Below, one piece after another: positions 28,301 through 37,013 of a stretch of DNA of 64,000 bases. Position 1 is the stretch's first letter. Every line of letters starts with the position of its first letter. Where the stretch lies: positions 186,001 through 250,000 of the forward strand of contig NZ_PJRO01000002.1 in assembly GCF_002858745.1 (NCBI RefSeq), written 5' to 3'. Below the pieces are notes generated by a model. It ran no database searches and was not told the DNA's origin. It saw only the letters and a list, made by a program, of their open reading frames with translations. This DNA comes from Mesorhizobium loti (GTDB lineage: Bacteria; Pseudomonadota; Alphaproteobacteria; Rhizobiales; Rhizobiaceae). The position numbers and the translations under genes are program-made.

Positions 28301-29494
28301 CTGGGGCAGGGCAGGTCAGCCTTCCTCACGCCGTCGTTGAGTTATGATGCCAACAACGTCTTCCTGGCAATCAACCAGACAGCCACCCTGGACAGTGCCG
28401 GACGGACGCCGAACGAGATCGCGATCGCCCAAGGTCTCGATTCTCTCGCTGCCGGCAATTCCTTGCTGGAAGCTGTCCTGCAGCTCGATGCGCCTGGTGC
28501 GCGTGCGGCTTTTGACCTGCTTTCAGGCGAAGTGCATGCATCGGCCAAGGCTGTCTTCCTGCAAGACAGCGGGCTTATCCGCGAAGCGATGGTCAATCGC
28601 CTGCGGACTTGGGCAGGCGACGCTCCAGCCGTTCATGCCATGGGTGCGAGCTCCGACAGCGCCGTTCTGGGTGGTTTGGCTTTGTGGGGCAGAGCCGTGG
28701 GTTCCTGGGGCAAGACCGAGGGCGACGGCAATGCGGCATCGCTCGATCGTTCGACCGGCGGCTTTCTGCTTGGCGCTGACGCTGCCATAAGCGACGAATG
28801 GCGCCTCGGCGTCCTTGCTGGATATAGCCGGACTTCCTTTGATGTGGAGACACGTGCGTCCTCGGGCGACAGCGACAATGCGCATCTGGGCATCTACGGT
28901 GGCGCGGTCCTCGATCAAGTCGTTTTCCGAGCAGGAGCGGCTTATAGCTGGCACAATGTTGATACGCAGCGTCATGCTGCGTTTGCGGGCTTCGACGAGA
29001 AATTGTCAGCCGGATATGACGCTGGAACGGCTCAGATGTTCGGCGAAATCGGCTATCAGCTGCAGGCTGGTGGTCTCGACCTGGAGCCTTTTGCCAACCT
29101 GGCCTACGTCAACCTGCATACCGACGCGTTTTCGGAGAATGGCGGCACCGGCGCGCTGACGAGTTCAAGCTCAACGGCCGATGCGACCTTTACGACGCTC
29201 GGTATGCGAGCTGAGACCGATTTCGCACTTGGCGAGATCTGGGCGACAGCTCATGGCTTGATTGGCTGGCGCCATGTCTTTGGCGACCGTACGCCCGATG
29301 CTGACTTCAGCTTTGCTGCCGGCAATGTCTTCGCCATTGCTGGCGCTCCGCTGGCGCGCGATGCTGCCGTACTGGAAGCCGGACTGGGAGTGACGCTCTC
29401 TCCCAGCGCGAGGCTCGGTGTCTCCTACAGTGGGCAATTCGGAGGCGGGGCTCGCGACCATGGCATTCGCGCCGACTTCGCGGTGCGGTTTTAA
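25307..29494 (+). CDS. Autotransporter outer-membrane protein (type Va), 1395 residues
   Basis: A self-secreted surface protein. It has a long N-terminal leader of ~58 residues (hydrophobic core LRAALLAGVFIATLSSSAMA, likely cut before QTVWNG), which recalls the extended signal peptides of autotransporters. A ~840-residue passenger follows, built from Gly/Ser/Thr/Val-rich beta-helix repeats with recurring GAGSTW and VGDEGTGT-like units. Then comes a PL1-like junction (SGATIAPGNSIGTLSVAGDI) and a C-terminal beta-barrel from ~1115 with alternating hydrophobic strands, ending in the aromatic residue of ADFAVRF. Residues 486-641 and 642-795 are a tandem duplication. Likely roles are adhesion or aggregation, which is inference. 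ATG 25307 has GAGGGGAAG upstream. Confidence 0.93.
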   Translation: MPDLCRNETSYYFKDKGEDAEASNQRPLANRPRGLKHLRAALLAGVFIATLSSSAMAQTVWNGSNSSNWFDGGNWSTGAVPTAAGNAMIDLSSPEARIAGANAFADTVYVGGAGTGRLDIFSGSLKTNQGLLGMTSGSSGVVDISGGWDTAFLVAGYNGQGSVHVHFGGSVVSNGAVIGANADAVGSVRVTGTAGLNSTWFNSGRLSVGANGYGTLQIENRGLVKNMLVVSVGEVVGGKGGAVTVTGADSTLTLENSFLVGDGTKGTLVVSNRGLVLGKAASIGHLSSGVGDVTVTGVSSRWENTLSVFVGNAGNGQLAVLDGGRVLSDSGFVGADIGSVGTVLVNGSGSRWEMASSALIGDRSQGTLLIENGGTVSNDDGVVGAHITGRGSAHVTGAGSQWINNRSLIVGREGVGSLVISNGGKVSSSRGWVGQLSGQVVLAGPGSTWINTGSLTVGDFGKGAIVVAGGGGLTSGDAFIGSNAGATGTVSVSGAGSTWTVSFGDDIEIGVSGTGSLSITDGGKVGAGLIGRIAKNDGSVGSVLVSGAGSLWDMRLIAVGDEGTGTMSIESGGRVNSEFASIGDNGPGKGLATVRGAGSTWMNVGAGISLYVGYEADGALLVTDGGTMVSAGDSVIGDAASATGKAFVTGAGSTWTIARSDDLEIGTSGTGSLVVGDGGKVAGGLIGRIAKNAGSTGSVLVSGTGSLWSMDLIGVGDEGTGTLIVENGGITRSGFASIGDSGSSKGLAIVRGAGSTWDNSDVVGPAYVGYEADGTLMLTDGGRFVAADGAGAIEIAVMASAKGTVDIGAGLGETAVAPGILDVRTVAFGAGTGTLNFNHTATNYVFAPALTGRGNVNVMSGTTVLTGSSRGFLGATSVNGAKLVVNGQLGGTLSVQANGWLAGSGTVGTTNLASGATIAPGNSIGTLSVAGDISFAAGSTYQLEVGASGRSDLIDATGQAALSGGTVAIVPLAGFARDSRYTILSAAGGVSGTFDGFLLGQGRSAFLTPSLSYDANNVFLAINQTATLDSAGRTPNEIAIAQGLDSLAAGNSLLEAVLQLDAPGARAAFDLLSGEVHASAKAVFLQDSGLIREAMVNRLRTWAGDAPAVHAMGASSDSAVLGGLALWGRAVGSWGKTEGDGNAASLDRSTGGFLLGADAAISDEWRLGVLAGYSRTSFDVETRASSGDSDNAHLGIYGGAVLDQVVFRAGAAYSWHNVDTQRHAAFAGFDEKLSAGYDAGTAQMFGEIGYQLQAGGLDLEPFANLAYVNLHTDAFSENGGTGALTSSSSTADATFTTLGMRAETDFALGEIWATAHGLIGWRHVFGDRTPDADFSFAAGNVFAIAGAPLARDAAVLEAGLGVTLSPSARLGVSYSGQFGGGARDHGIRADFAVRF
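26762..27680 (+). repeat. In-frame tandem duplication inside the autotransporter gene
   Basis: Unit 1 starts at 26762 and unit 2 at 27230, a period of 468 bp (156 codons). Long stretches remain alike, e.g. TCGGTGCTGGTGAGCGG and GGCGACGAAGGCAC in both. Protein pairs include GLIGRIAKN and VGDEGTGT. The units have diverged, so the duplication is not recent. Confidence 0.8.
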
Positions 29495-29539
29495 CGGTCT
29501 GATTGCGTGACGAATGCCTCGCGCATTGCTGGAATTGCT

Positions 29540-30403
29540 CTAGTCGATTATCTCGAACAGCAGTGCCGTCGCATCGTCGCTTACCTTGAAGCGGGGATAT
29601 TGCTGCCCATCGAGGTCCTCTTCGCGCTCGATATGCCGCAGTTCGGCCATCAGCGCCGCCAAACTGCGTTCGGAAGCGGCCCGGATCAGCCTTGCACCGT
29701 CATAGCGGCCATATTTGTCGACCAGGGCGGAAAAACCGTCGCTGCACAGAAGTCCTCGTGCCGGCAGGGCAGGGGTGAGCCGTTGGACGGAAAGATGGGC
29801 GGCTGCCTCGGGCGCGCTGCCCAGCGTCCATACAAAACCGCCGGGCTGGTTGTGGCGTGCCCGCGAGCGACGCAGGGCCTCGCGCACCACCGGCTCCTCG
29901 GCCAGCGAGCGCCAGGCCGTCAGGCCGCCGGCCTGCGCCACAGCGCGGCGTGCGCCTTCGCTTTCGGCCCGGCTGTAATCCCCGTTGGTTTCGAACGCTG
30001 CCCCATCCGCACCCGTCAGGAACAGTCGGCAATCGCCAAGGCCATAGACCGCCAGTTCCCGGCCTTCCATGCGCGCCAGTTGAAAACTTGCGGTCGGAAG
30101 CGCCCAGGCTTCGATCGCTTCGTCGGTCGGCGTGTTGCCGATCCTTCGCTGGACGCGAGCGTTCAAGTTGCGAACCACATCGGCGATTGGGGTTGTTGTG
30201 TCGATTTCGGTCTCGAAAACCTGCGCGGCGAAGGTGGCGAGCCATGCCGCATCGGAGGTGGCGTCGAGCAGCGGCTTGCCGCCCAGCCCGGTGGCGCCAT
30301 CGATGACGAAAGCGCAGGACGCGTTGCCGCCGAAAGTATCCTCGTTGCGGCGCGTTGCACTGCCGGGGTCGGAGAGTGAATCGAGAATGCGCAGTGTCGG
30401 CAT
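29540..30403 (-). CDS. PP2C-like serine/threonine protein phosphatase
   Basis: Metal-dependent phosphatase of the PP2C/SpoIIE fold, about 287 residues. The signature acidic motifs are in order: SATRRNEDTFG at the N-terminus, FVIDGATGLGG (metal-binding Asp), YGLGDCRLFL, LLCSDGFSALVDKYGRYD, and KVSDDATALLFE at the end. It probably dephosphorylates Ser/Thr residues in the cytosol; no kinase gene is adjacent. ATG 30403 has AGGGA five bases upstream; an in-frame ATG at 30427 is possible and adds MSGISGIL. The stop codon lies in TAGAGCAATTCCAG, the edge sequence of the palindromic elements. The gene converges on the autotransporter gene 45 nt away. Confidence 0.85.
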   Translation of the reverse strand: MPTLRILDSLSDPGSATRRNEDTFGGNASCAFVIDGATGLGGKPLLDATSDAAWLATFAAQVFETEIDTTTPIADVVRNLNARVQRRIGNTPTDEAIEAWALPTASFQLARMEGRELAVYGLGDCRLFLTGADGAAFETNGDYSRAESEGARRAVAQAGGLTAWRSLAEEPVVREALRRSRARHNQPGGFVWTLGSAPEAAAHLSVQRLTPALPARGLLCSDGFSALVDKYGRYDGARLIRAASERSLAALMAELRHIEREEDLDGQQYPRFKVSDDATALLFEIID

Positions 30404-30547
30404 GAGAATCCCTGAGATGCCGCTCATGTTGCCTATCGCTTCATGCCGCGCAACCGAAAGCGCCAGGCTGGAACAGCCGAAAAGGATGTTTGTTTGGCCG
30501 ATGCTGGGCTATAGCTTCTGCCGCCCGCAACTGCCCCAAGGCCGACC

Positions 30548-31288
30548 ATGCCAGCCAAGCTTTCCGTAAATCTCAACGCCATCGCGCTGCTGCGCAACCG
30601 CCGCGATCTGCCTTGGCCAAGTGTTGCTGGTCTTGGCCGTATCGCGCTTGCCGCTGGTGCGCACGGGCTGACCGTGCACCCCAGGCCGGATCAGCGCCAT
30701 ACCCGCCATTCCGATCTGCCGGAACTTCGCGCGCTGATCGACGACGAGTTTCCCGACGCCGAATTCAACATCGAGGGGTATCCGACCGAAGATTTTCTCG
30801 AGCTTGTGGAAAAGAACCAGCCTGAGCAGGTGACCCTGGTACCGGACGACCCTGCGCAGGCGACCTCCGATCATGGCTGGAATTTTGCCGAGCAGGCTGA
30901 TTTTCTTGAACCCATCGTCAAGCGCCTGAAGAAGAGTGGCTTCCGCATTTCGCTGTTTTCCGATCCGGATCCCTCTGGCGTGGCCGTGGCGCGTGATCTG
31001 GGTGCCGATCGCATCGAGCTCTATACCGGCCCTTACGGTGGTTATCATTCCGATTCGGAAAAAGCCGCCAAGGAGCTGGAAAGGCTTGGAAAAACGGCAG
31101 ACGTCGCGATGGCGGCGGGACTTCAGGTCAATGCCGGGCACGACCTTGTCGTTGCCAATCTGCCACCCCTGGTGAAACGAATTCCTGGGCTAGCGGAAGT
31201 CTCCATCGGACATGGCTTGACAGCCGACGCGCTGGAGTATGGCATGGCAGGCACAATCGGGCGGTTCCTCAAGGCGTGCGGGTGGTAG
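30548..31288 (+). CDS. pdxJ: Pyridoxine 5'-phosphate synthase
   Basis: TIM-barrel enzyme of 246 residues that joins 1-deoxy-xylulose 5-phosphate with 3-amino-2-oxopropyl phosphate to make pyridoxine 5'-phosphate, the last ring-forming step of the DXP-dependent vitamin B6 route. Family landmarks: [16 protein letters not shown] at the start, [13 protein letters not shown] with the catalytic His, [12 protein letters not shown] with the catalytic Glu, [22 protein letters not shown] and [13 protein letters not shown]. It starts 144 nt from the divergent phosphatase gene. The TAG stop is embedded in TAGAGCAATT. Several PLP enzymes in this window would use its product. Confidence 0.96.
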   Translation: MPAKLSVNLNAIALLRNRRDLPWPSVAGLGRIALAAGAHGLTVHPRPDQRHTRHSDLPELRALIDDEFPDAEFNIEGYPTEDFLELVEKNQPEQVTLVPDDPAQATSDHGWNFAEQADFLEPIVKRLKKSGFRISLFSDPDPSGVAVARDLGADRIELYTGPYGGYHSDSEKAAKELERLGKTADVAMAAGLQVNAGHDLVVANLPPLVKRIPGLAEVSIGHGLTADALEYGMAGTIGRFLKACGW

Positions 31289-31393
31289 AGCAATTTTTTC
31301 GAACCCGCGAATGTCGGCGTCATGACGTCGGGGCACTTGATATTGCATTGCGGCAAGCGTAGAGCACCGCGCGCTTGAAACGGAGTGTCACCG

Positions 31394-33313
31394 ATGGCCG
31401 CTGCCAACCATGGCGCTGAGGCTGAAGGAACCGAACTGCCCGAGCATTCAGGGGTTGAACAGCACAGCACCAAGGTGTTGATGCTGGGCGCTCTCGGTGT
31501 CGTCTATGGCGATATCGGCACCAGCCCGATCTACGCCTTCCGCGAGGCGCTGGTTGCAGCATCGGGCAGCGAACTCTCCAAGCGTGAGGATGTCCTCGGC
31601 GTTCTGTCATTGGTGATCTGGGCGCTGACGATCATCGTCACCATCAAATACATCATGTTCGTGCTGCGCGCCGACAACCGCGGCGAGGGCGGTACGCTGT
31701 CGCTGATGGCGCTGGCGCGCGCCACGTTCCAGAAACGCTCGGCGATCATGCTCGGTATCGGGATGGTCGGTGCGTCGCTGTTCTACGGCGACGCCGTCAT
31801 CACGCCAGCGATCTCGGTGCTATCGGCCGTGGAAGGCATGAAGGTCGTCACGCCTGCCTTCGACCCCTACGTAGTGCCGCTGACGCTGGTGATCCTGGCA
31901 ATCCTGTTCGCAGTGCAGCGCTTCGGCACCGGCGGCGTGGCCATGATCTTCGGGCCGATCACCGCGCTGTGGTTTCTCGCCATCGGCATTTCCGGCATCG
32001 TCCACATCGTCGACGATCCAGAGGTGCTATGGGCGATCAATCCCTATTACATCGTGCATTTCCTCTTCAACTCGCCTGGCGTCGCCTTCGTCACCGTGGG
32101 GGCGATTTTCCTCGCCGTGACGGGTGCGGAAGCGCTTTATGCCGACCTTGGCCATTTCGGCCGCAAGCCCATTGTGCTCGCATGGCTCTGGGTCGTCTTT
32201 CCCTGCCTTCTGCTCAATTATGCCGGACAGGCTGCCTACGTGCTGGCCAGGGGTGGCGAGATCGGCCATCCCTTCTTTGAAATGAACGAAGGTTGGGCGC
32301 TGATCCCAATGGTGGTTCTCGCCACCGCTGCAACCGTCATTGCCAGCCAGGCGGTGATTTCGGGCGCCTTCTCGCTGACGCGCCAGGCCGTGCAGCTCAA
32401 TATGCTGCCGCGTCTTGAAATCCAGCACACTTCGGAAAGGCAGTCCGGCCAGATCTACATGCCGCGCGTCAATTTCCTGTTGGCGATCGTGGTCATGCTG
32501 CTGGTCGTCGGCTTCCAGCAATCGAGTTCGCTGGCTGCGGCCTATGGCATTTCCGTCACCGGCAACATGCTGGTCACGACGGTGCTTCTCTTCGTGGTCA
32601 TGACCCGCATCTGGAAATGGCACCTCGGCCTTGCTGTGGCGCTGACAGCGCTGTTTGCGTTCATCGATGTTGGCTTCTTCGTCTCCAACATCGTCAAGGT
32701 ATTCGAGGGTGGTTGGGCCTCTCTGGCCGTTGCATTCTCGGTGGTGCTGGTGATGTGGACTTGGGTGCGTGGCAGTCGCTACCTGTTCGAAAAGACCCGT
32801 CGCAACGAAATCCCGCTCGATTTCCTCGCCGGCAATCTGCTCAAGAAAAAACCGCAGGTGGTTGCCGGTACCGCTGTGTTCCTGACCAGCGATCCGCTCA
32901 GCGCACCGACAGCGCTCATGCACAGCCTCAAGCACTACAAGGTGCTGCACGAGCAGAACGTTATTCTTTCTGTGGTGACGGCACCGCAACCGGTCGTGCC
33001 CGACAGCGAACGCGTCAAGATGGAAACCATCAACGAGCTGTTCATGCGGGTGTCCCTGACCTTCGGCTATATGGAGCAGCCCAACATTCCGAAGGCGCTG
33101 GCCATCTGCCGCAAGCAGGGCTGGAAGTTCGACATCATGACGACGTCGTTCTTCCTGTCGCGTCGTTCGCTAAAGGCTTCGCCGAATTCCGGCATGCCAT
33201 TATGGCAGGATCGGTTGTTCATCGGCCTTGCACGAACCGCCGCCGACGCGACCGAGTATTTCCAGATCCCGACCGGCCGTGTCGTCGAAGTTGGCACGCA
33301 GGTAACGATCTAG
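31394..33313 (+). CDS. kup: Low-affinity potassium transporter Kup
   Basis: Potassium/proton symporter of the KUP/HAK/KT family, 639 residues. The opening motif [21 protein letters not shown] lies near 30-50, about twelve membrane segments fill residues ~30-440, and the conserved FADLGHFG-type region appears as [15 protein letters not shown] soluble C-terminal domain (~460-639) is typical and ends [13 protein letters not shown] 31394 follows GGAG at eight bases; an in-frame GTG at 31385 is less likely. The TAG stop overlaps the first bases of palindromic element copy B. It follows pdxJ by 105 nt and may have its own promoter. Confidence 0.95.
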   Translation: MAAANHGAEAEGTELPEHSGVEQHSTKVLMLGALGVVYGDIGTSPIYAFREALVAASGSELSKREDVLGVLSLVIWALTIIVTIKYIMFVLRADNRGEGGTLSLMALARATFQKRSAIMLGIGMVGASLFYGDAVITPAISVLSAVEGMKVVTPAFDPYVVPLTLVILAILFAVQRFGTGGVAMIFGPITALWFLAIGISGIVHIVDDPEVLWAINPYYIVHFLFNSPGVAFVTVGAIFLAVTGAEALYADLGHFGRKPIVLAWLWVVFPCLLLNYAGQAAYVLARGGEIGHPFFEMNEGWALIPMVVLATAATVIASQAVISGAFSLTRQAVQLNMLPRLEIQHTSERQSGQIYMPRVNFLLAIVVMLLVVGFQQSSSLAAAYGISVTGNMLVTTVLLFVVMTRIWKWHLGLAVALTALFAFIDVGFFVSNIVKVFEGGWASLAVAFSVVLVMWTWVRGSRYLFEKTRRNEIPLDFLAGNLLKKKPQVVAGTAVFLTSDPLSAPTALMHSLKHYKVLHEQNVILSVVTAPQPVVPDSERVKMETINELFMRVSLTFGYMEQPNIPKALAICRKQGWKFDIMTTSFFLSRRSLKASPNSGMPLWQDRLFIGLARTAADATEYFQIPTGRVVEVGTQVTI

Positions 33314-33414
33314 AGCAATTCCAGGAAAAGGGTGTAACGGTTTTCCGTCCGGAATTGCGTAAAAACAAAAGTCAGAGCATTTCCGCGTTTCCGTGAAAAA
33401 CGGAAACGCTCTAA
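33310..33414. repeat. Mosaic palindromic element, copy B
   Basis: Best-preserved copy: CTAGAGCAATTCCAGGAAAA pairs with TTTTCCGTCCGGAATTGC, then a second module AGAGCATTTCCGCGTTTCC pairs with GGAAACGCTCT. Its first bases form the kup stop codon. Confidence 0.8.
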
Positions 33415-33427
33415 CTTGGCGGAGAGG

Positions 33428-34117
33428 TCAAGCTGTAGCGGAGATCGCGGTTTCCAGGGCCACGATCACTTGACCGGTATCGGCCACCCAGCCGAATACA
33501 TTCTCGAAATTCCAGACCGAAGCCTGGCGATTGAAGTCAGGCCCTGAATGGTTCACTGCATCCTCAACCAGGATCGGCCAGAATTCGGCGAAGAAGGCAT
33601 CCCGGGCTGTGCTTTCCACACAGACATTGGTGGCCACGCCGGTGAAAAGCAGGTGTTGGATGTCGGCATTGCGCAGGCGCTCTTCGAGATCGGTCCCGCA
33701 AAAGCCACTATAGCGGGATTTGCGAACAACCCAGTCGCCCGGCTCGGGGCTGAGAGCTTCGATGATCTGCCAGTCCCAGGTTCCGTCGACCAGCAATCTG
33801 CCACCGAGTTCGGGACGCCTGCGCATCGTCGTGATGCCGAGTTCCTTGTGATAGTTCGGCGACGAGACGTCACCCGCATCGCTGAGGTCGGAGCGATAGG
33901 ACATCTGGAGGTAGACAACCCTGATGCCGGCGCGTCGGCAGGCCTTCAGGAGCCGCCGGTTGGCATAGATGACGGAAGCTGCATTGGATATGTCGACGCC
34001 CGCGAGGTCGAACATGCCGCCGTTCGAAACAAAGGCGTTCTGCATATCCACCACGATCACGGCGGTCCGCTCCGGAACAATGGTCACCGGGTCCGGTCTG
34101 GTGTTCAAGCTGATCAT
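33428..34117 (-). CDS. rutB: Ureidoacrylate/peroxyureidoacrylate amidohydrolase (RutB-like)
   Basis: Isochorismatase-fold cysteine hydrolase of 229 residues. In the Rut pyrimidine-degradation pathway RutB hydrolyses ureidoacrylate, releasing ammonia and CO2. With the start at ATG 34117 (GGAGG five bases upstream) the triad falls at Asp24 (IVVDMQNAF), Lys133 (VRKSRYSGF) and Cys166 (TGVATNVCVEST), the same numbers as in E. coli RutB as I recall it, which supports both start and assignment. SPNYHKE and VFGWVAD are also shared features. The other rut genes (A, C-G) are not in the window, so a related substrate in a different pathway is possible. Confidence 0.82.
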   Translation of the reverse strand: MISLNTRPDPVTIVPERTAVIVVDMQNAFVSNGGMFDLAGVDISNAASVIYANRRLLKACRRAGIRVVYLQMSYRSDLSDAGDVSSPNYHKELGITTMRRRPELGGRLLVDGTWDWQIIEALSPEPGDWVVRKSRYSGFCGTDLEERLRNADIQHLLFTGVATNVCVESTARDAFFAEFWPILVEDAVNHSGPDFNRQASVWNFENVFGWVADTGQVIVALETAISATA

Positions 34118-34303
34118 CGATGCCTCCAAGATGACGCGCAGGTTAGCAAACGAATTTGCCGTGGGGAAAGACCGGAAGTCGATCGAATACCATGCCGGGT
34201 TTTCGGCACTCACCTCACTCAGTATTCACCGATGGCGGCGGATCACCGCGTTGACAGCGAAGGCCGCGTCGACAACTCTCCGCCCTTATTTCGCGGGGGC
34301 ACC

Positions 34304-34465
34304 ATGCACGCCTTGCTCAAACACTGCACGGTTCTAATCAGAACCACGGTCATCGCTGCTCTGCCGATGGGTGCCATGGCCAGGGAAACCGTGCTGACAC
34401 CGGAAAACGGCATTGCTGGCACGCTCGATCTGCCCGATGACTGGTTCGGTTGTAGCCGCTGGTGA
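34304..34465 (+). CDS. Possible small exported protein, coupled to the monooxygenase gene
   Basis: A 53-residue reading frame starting at ATG 34304 (GGGGG upstream) with a hydrophobic N-terminal stretch resembling a signal sequence (CTVLIRTTVIAALPMGAMA), then a short polar part (ETVLTPENGIAGTLDLPDDW). Its TGA stop at 34463-34465 overlaps the GTG start of the next gene in the sequence GTGA. That downstream start has no ribosome-binding site of its own, which fits translational coupling. No family is recognised; it could also be a non-functional leader. Confidence 0.4.
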   Translation: MHALLKHCTVLIRTTVIAALPMGAMARETVLTPENGIAGTLDLPDDWFGCSRW

Positions 34466-35721
34466 GTGCCTCTCTCGACATCGCAATCGCTGGCGCCGGT
34501 CCGGCCGGCCTCGCTGCAGCGCTCTACCTTCATCGTGCTGGCCATCGCGTAACCATCTTCGAGCGTTTCGGCGAGCCGTCGCCTGTAGGCTCCGGCCTCA
34601 TCCTGCAGCCGACAGGGCTGACGGTGCTCGCCGATCTCGGCCTGCTCGACGCAATCCTCGCACTCGGCAGCCGTATCGAGCGTCTGCATGGCGCTGATGT
34701 CGCCAGCGGCCACACGGTGCTCGATGTGCGCTATGATGCGAGGCCGGGTGGTCGTTTTGGCCTTGCCGTGCACCGCGCGGCTCTGTTCGGCGTACTCTAT
34801 GGTGCCGTGCGGGAAGCCGGCATCGCCATCGAGACCGGTATCGAACTGGACGAGTTGGACACTGCTGAGCGTGTTCGCCTGGTCTGTGGTGATGGCCGCG
34901 ACATTGGCCCGTTCGACCTCGTTGTCGATGCTTCCGGTTCACGCTCCAAGTTGCGCCGCCATGTGATTACGCCAACCGAGCCGCGCCCGCTTGCCTATGG
35001 TGCCTTCTGGGCTTCACTCAGCTGGCGCGGCGAGGGGTTTGACGAACATGCACTCACCCAGCGCTATGACCGCGCCTCGGTGATGATCGGCGTGTTGCCG
35101 ATCGGTCGTTCAGAACCAGGCAGCGACAAGATGGCGGCCTTCTTCTGGAGCCTCAAGCCGGAGGATGCCGAGGCTGTGCGGATGAAGGGACTGGAGGCGT
35201 GGAAGCAACGGGTGCTCTCGTTGTGGCCGGCCTGCGCAACCTACCTGGCGCAGATCGACAGCTTCGACCAATTGACGCTTGCCCGCTACGGTCATCATAC
35301 GCTGAAGGTTCCGGTCGGCCGGCGGCTTGCGATCATCGGCGATGCCGCACACTCGACGAGCCCGCAGCTCGGACAGGGCGCCAATATGGCGTTGCTGGAC
35401 GCAGCGGCATTAAGCTACGCATTCAAAACGAGCAGTGGTGTCGAGGATGCGCTGGCGGCTTATGCCAACGCGCGGCGGTGGCATGTGCGCACCTTCCAGG
35501 CGCTCTCCTTGATGTTCACGCCTTTCTACCAGTCGGATTCGGTGTTTCTGCCGTTCATGCGCGACCGGCTGGTTGCCATTGCGGCGCAGGTACCACCCGT
35601 GCCGCAGATGCTGGCCTCGATGGTGGCCGGAACGATGGTCGATCCACTCCGGCCAATCGGCCTTGCCGAACCGGACTGGGACAAGATCAACTCCGGCCCC
35701 GCTGTCGTGGCAGCTGTTTAG
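34462..35721 (+). CDS. FAD-dependent aromatic monooxygenase (UbiH/salicylate hydroxylase-like)
   Basis: A 419-residue class A flavoprotein monooxygenase that hydroxylates an aromatic or similar substrate with NAD(P)H and oxygen. The dinucleotide motif DIAIAGAGPAGLAAALYLHR is at ~6-25, the second (DG) motif DLVVDASGSRSKLRRH near 150, and the FAD ribityl motif AIIGDAAHSTSPQLGQGANM near 290. The start is GTG 34462, overlapping the preceding stop codon. The gene converges on an MFS transporter gene and the two stop codons overlap by four bases (TTAG). With the LysR regulator beyond, this may be a small catabolic or efflux module; the substrate is unknown. Confidence 0.88.
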   Translation: MSASLDIAIAGAGPAGLAAALYLHRAGHRVTIFERFGEPSPVGSGLILQPTGLTVLADLGLLDAILALGSRIERLHGADVASGHTVLDVRYDARPGGRFGLAVHRAALFGVLYGAVREAGIAIETGIELDELDTAERVRLVCGDGRDIGPFDLVVDASGSRSKLRRHVITPTEPRPLAYGAFWASLSWRGEGFDEHALTQRYDRASVMIGVLPIGRSEPGSDKMAAFFWSLKPEDAEAVRMKGLEAWKQRVLSLWPACATYLAQIDSFDQLTLARYGHHTLKVPVGRRLAIIGDAAHSTSPQLGQGANMALLDAAALSYAFKTSSGVEDALAAYANARRWHVRTFQALSLMFTPFYQSDSVFLPFMRDRLVAIAAQVPPVPQMLASMVAGTMVDPLRPIGLAEPDWDKINSGPAVVAAV

Positions 35722-36902
35722 CAGCGGGCTGCTACGGCCACAGGTACGAGTGCCTGCCTCTGTTCGCGGCGAATGGCGACTGCGGCGATGGCCAGCGCCA
35801 GCACTGGCGACAGAGCGGCGAAAAGAGGCACGGCGGCCAGGCCCGGACCGTGGTCGATGACCAGGCCCAGCAGCCAGGCGCCCAGCGCGTTGCCAAGGTT
35901 GAAGGCTGCGATGTTGAAGGACGAGACCAGGCTCTGGCCTCCACCAGCCTTGCCGAGCACCCAGAGCTGCAGCGGCGCCACCGTGGCGAAGCCGACCGCG
36001 CCGAGCAGGCCGACGAAGACCACGGCAGCAACCTGCTGATGAATGGCTGCGGCCATTGCCACCAACGTCAGTGCCAAAACCGCCAACGTGCCGATGACGG
36101 TCGCGGTCAGCCGTTTGTCGGCGAGCTTGCCGCCGAGCAAATTGCCGACGAGCAAGCCGCCGCCGAAGACCAGCAGGATGGGGGAAACCGCCGCTTCCGG
36201 GAAGCCCGCGACCTGGGTCAGCAAAGGCGCGATGTAGGTAAAGGCACCGAAGACACCAATCCAGGACAGGACAGTGACAGCAAGTCCAACAAGTACAGCG
36301 GGCCGCATCAGAACGGAGAGGCTGCCGCTGTCTTCGGCGCCAGCCTCATCTGCCGGCAAGCGCCTGGGCACCAGGAACTGGATGACGGCAAATGCGACAA
36401 CTCCAATCAGTGTCACTGCCCAGAATGTGGAGCGCCAGCCATAATGCTGGCCAAGCCAGGTGCCGAAAGGCACGCCGAGGATGTTGGCGGCAGTGAGGCC
36501 GGTGAACATCACGGCGATCGCCGTCGCCTTCTTGTCTCTTGCCACCAGGCTGGTGGCAACCACCGAGCCGACACCGAAGAAGGTGGCGTGCGCGAAGGCG
36601 GTGACGACGCGGGCCGCCATCAGCGTCCGGTAGTCCGGCGCCAGCGCACAGGCGGCGTTGCCGAGCGTAAACACCACCATCAGTGCCAGCAGCAATGGTT
36701 TCTTTGGCAGCTTCGCTGTGGCTATGCCGAGCAGCGGGGCTCCCAGCACGACGCCGAAAGCGTAGCCGGAGATCAGCAGTCCGGCGGCGGGGATGGAGAC
36801 GCCGAGGTCCTTCCCGACATCGATCAGCAGACCCATGATGACGAATTCGGTGACGCCGATGCCGAAGGCACCAGCGGTCAGGGCATAAAGAGCTAGGGGC
36901 AT
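35718..36902 (-). CDS. MFS transporter (DHA1/AraJ-like)
   Basis: A 394-residue transporter with about twelve membrane segments. It opens ALYALTAGAFGIGVTEFVIM, the hallmark of the AraJ/NepI/YdhP group of sugar, nucleoside or drug exporters, and has the motif-A-like loop GIATAKLPKKPLLLALM after TM2. ATG 36902 places the first helix at residue 3; a frame-open ATG at 36956 would add 18 polar residues not typical of the family. It is divergent from a LysR-type regulator with 111 bp between the starts, and its 3' end overlaps that of the flavin monooxygenase gene. Confidence 0.9.
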   Translation of the reverse strand: MPLALYALTAGAFGIGVTEFVIMGLLIDVGKDLGVSIPAAGLLISGYAFGVVLGAPLLGIATAKLPKKPLLLALMVVFTLGNAACALAPDYRTLMAARVVTAFAHATFFGVGSVVATSLVARDKKATAIAVMFTGLTAANILGVPFGTWLGQHYGWRSTFWAVTLIGVVAFAVIQFLVPRRLPADEAGAEDSGSLSVLMRPAVLVGLAVTVLSWIGVFGAFTYIAPLLTQVAGFPEAAVSPILLVFGGGLLVGNLLGGKLADKRLTATVIGTLAVLALTLVAMAAAIHQQVAAVVFVGLLGAVGFATVAPLQLWVLGKAGGGQSLVSSFNIAAFNLGNALGAWLLGLVIDHGPGLAAVPLFAALSPVLALAIAAVAIRREQRQALVPVAVAARC

Positions 36903-36987
36903 GACAAGAGTTTCCGGTTGCGCGGAGCGTTCGCACCGGAAAATGGACAGGCTCACCGTCGTGAACTAGACTGCTATCAGGCAAAAC

Positions 36988-36997
36988 ATTCATGAAT
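36988..36997. promoter_or_regulatory. Candidate LysR-type binding dyad
   Basis: ATTCATGAAT is a perfect 10-bp palindrome in the gap between the divergent MFS and LysR genes, 17 bp before the LysR start. LysR proteins often bind such dyads. This rests on position and symmetry only. Confidence 0.35.
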
Positions 36998-37013
36998 TGA
37001 TTTCACAAACGAC

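Noticed and set aside
35199..36896. A 565-codon plus-strand frame
   Set aside because: It overlaps the monooxygenase 3' end and runs antisense to the MFS gene; no recognisable protein sequence.
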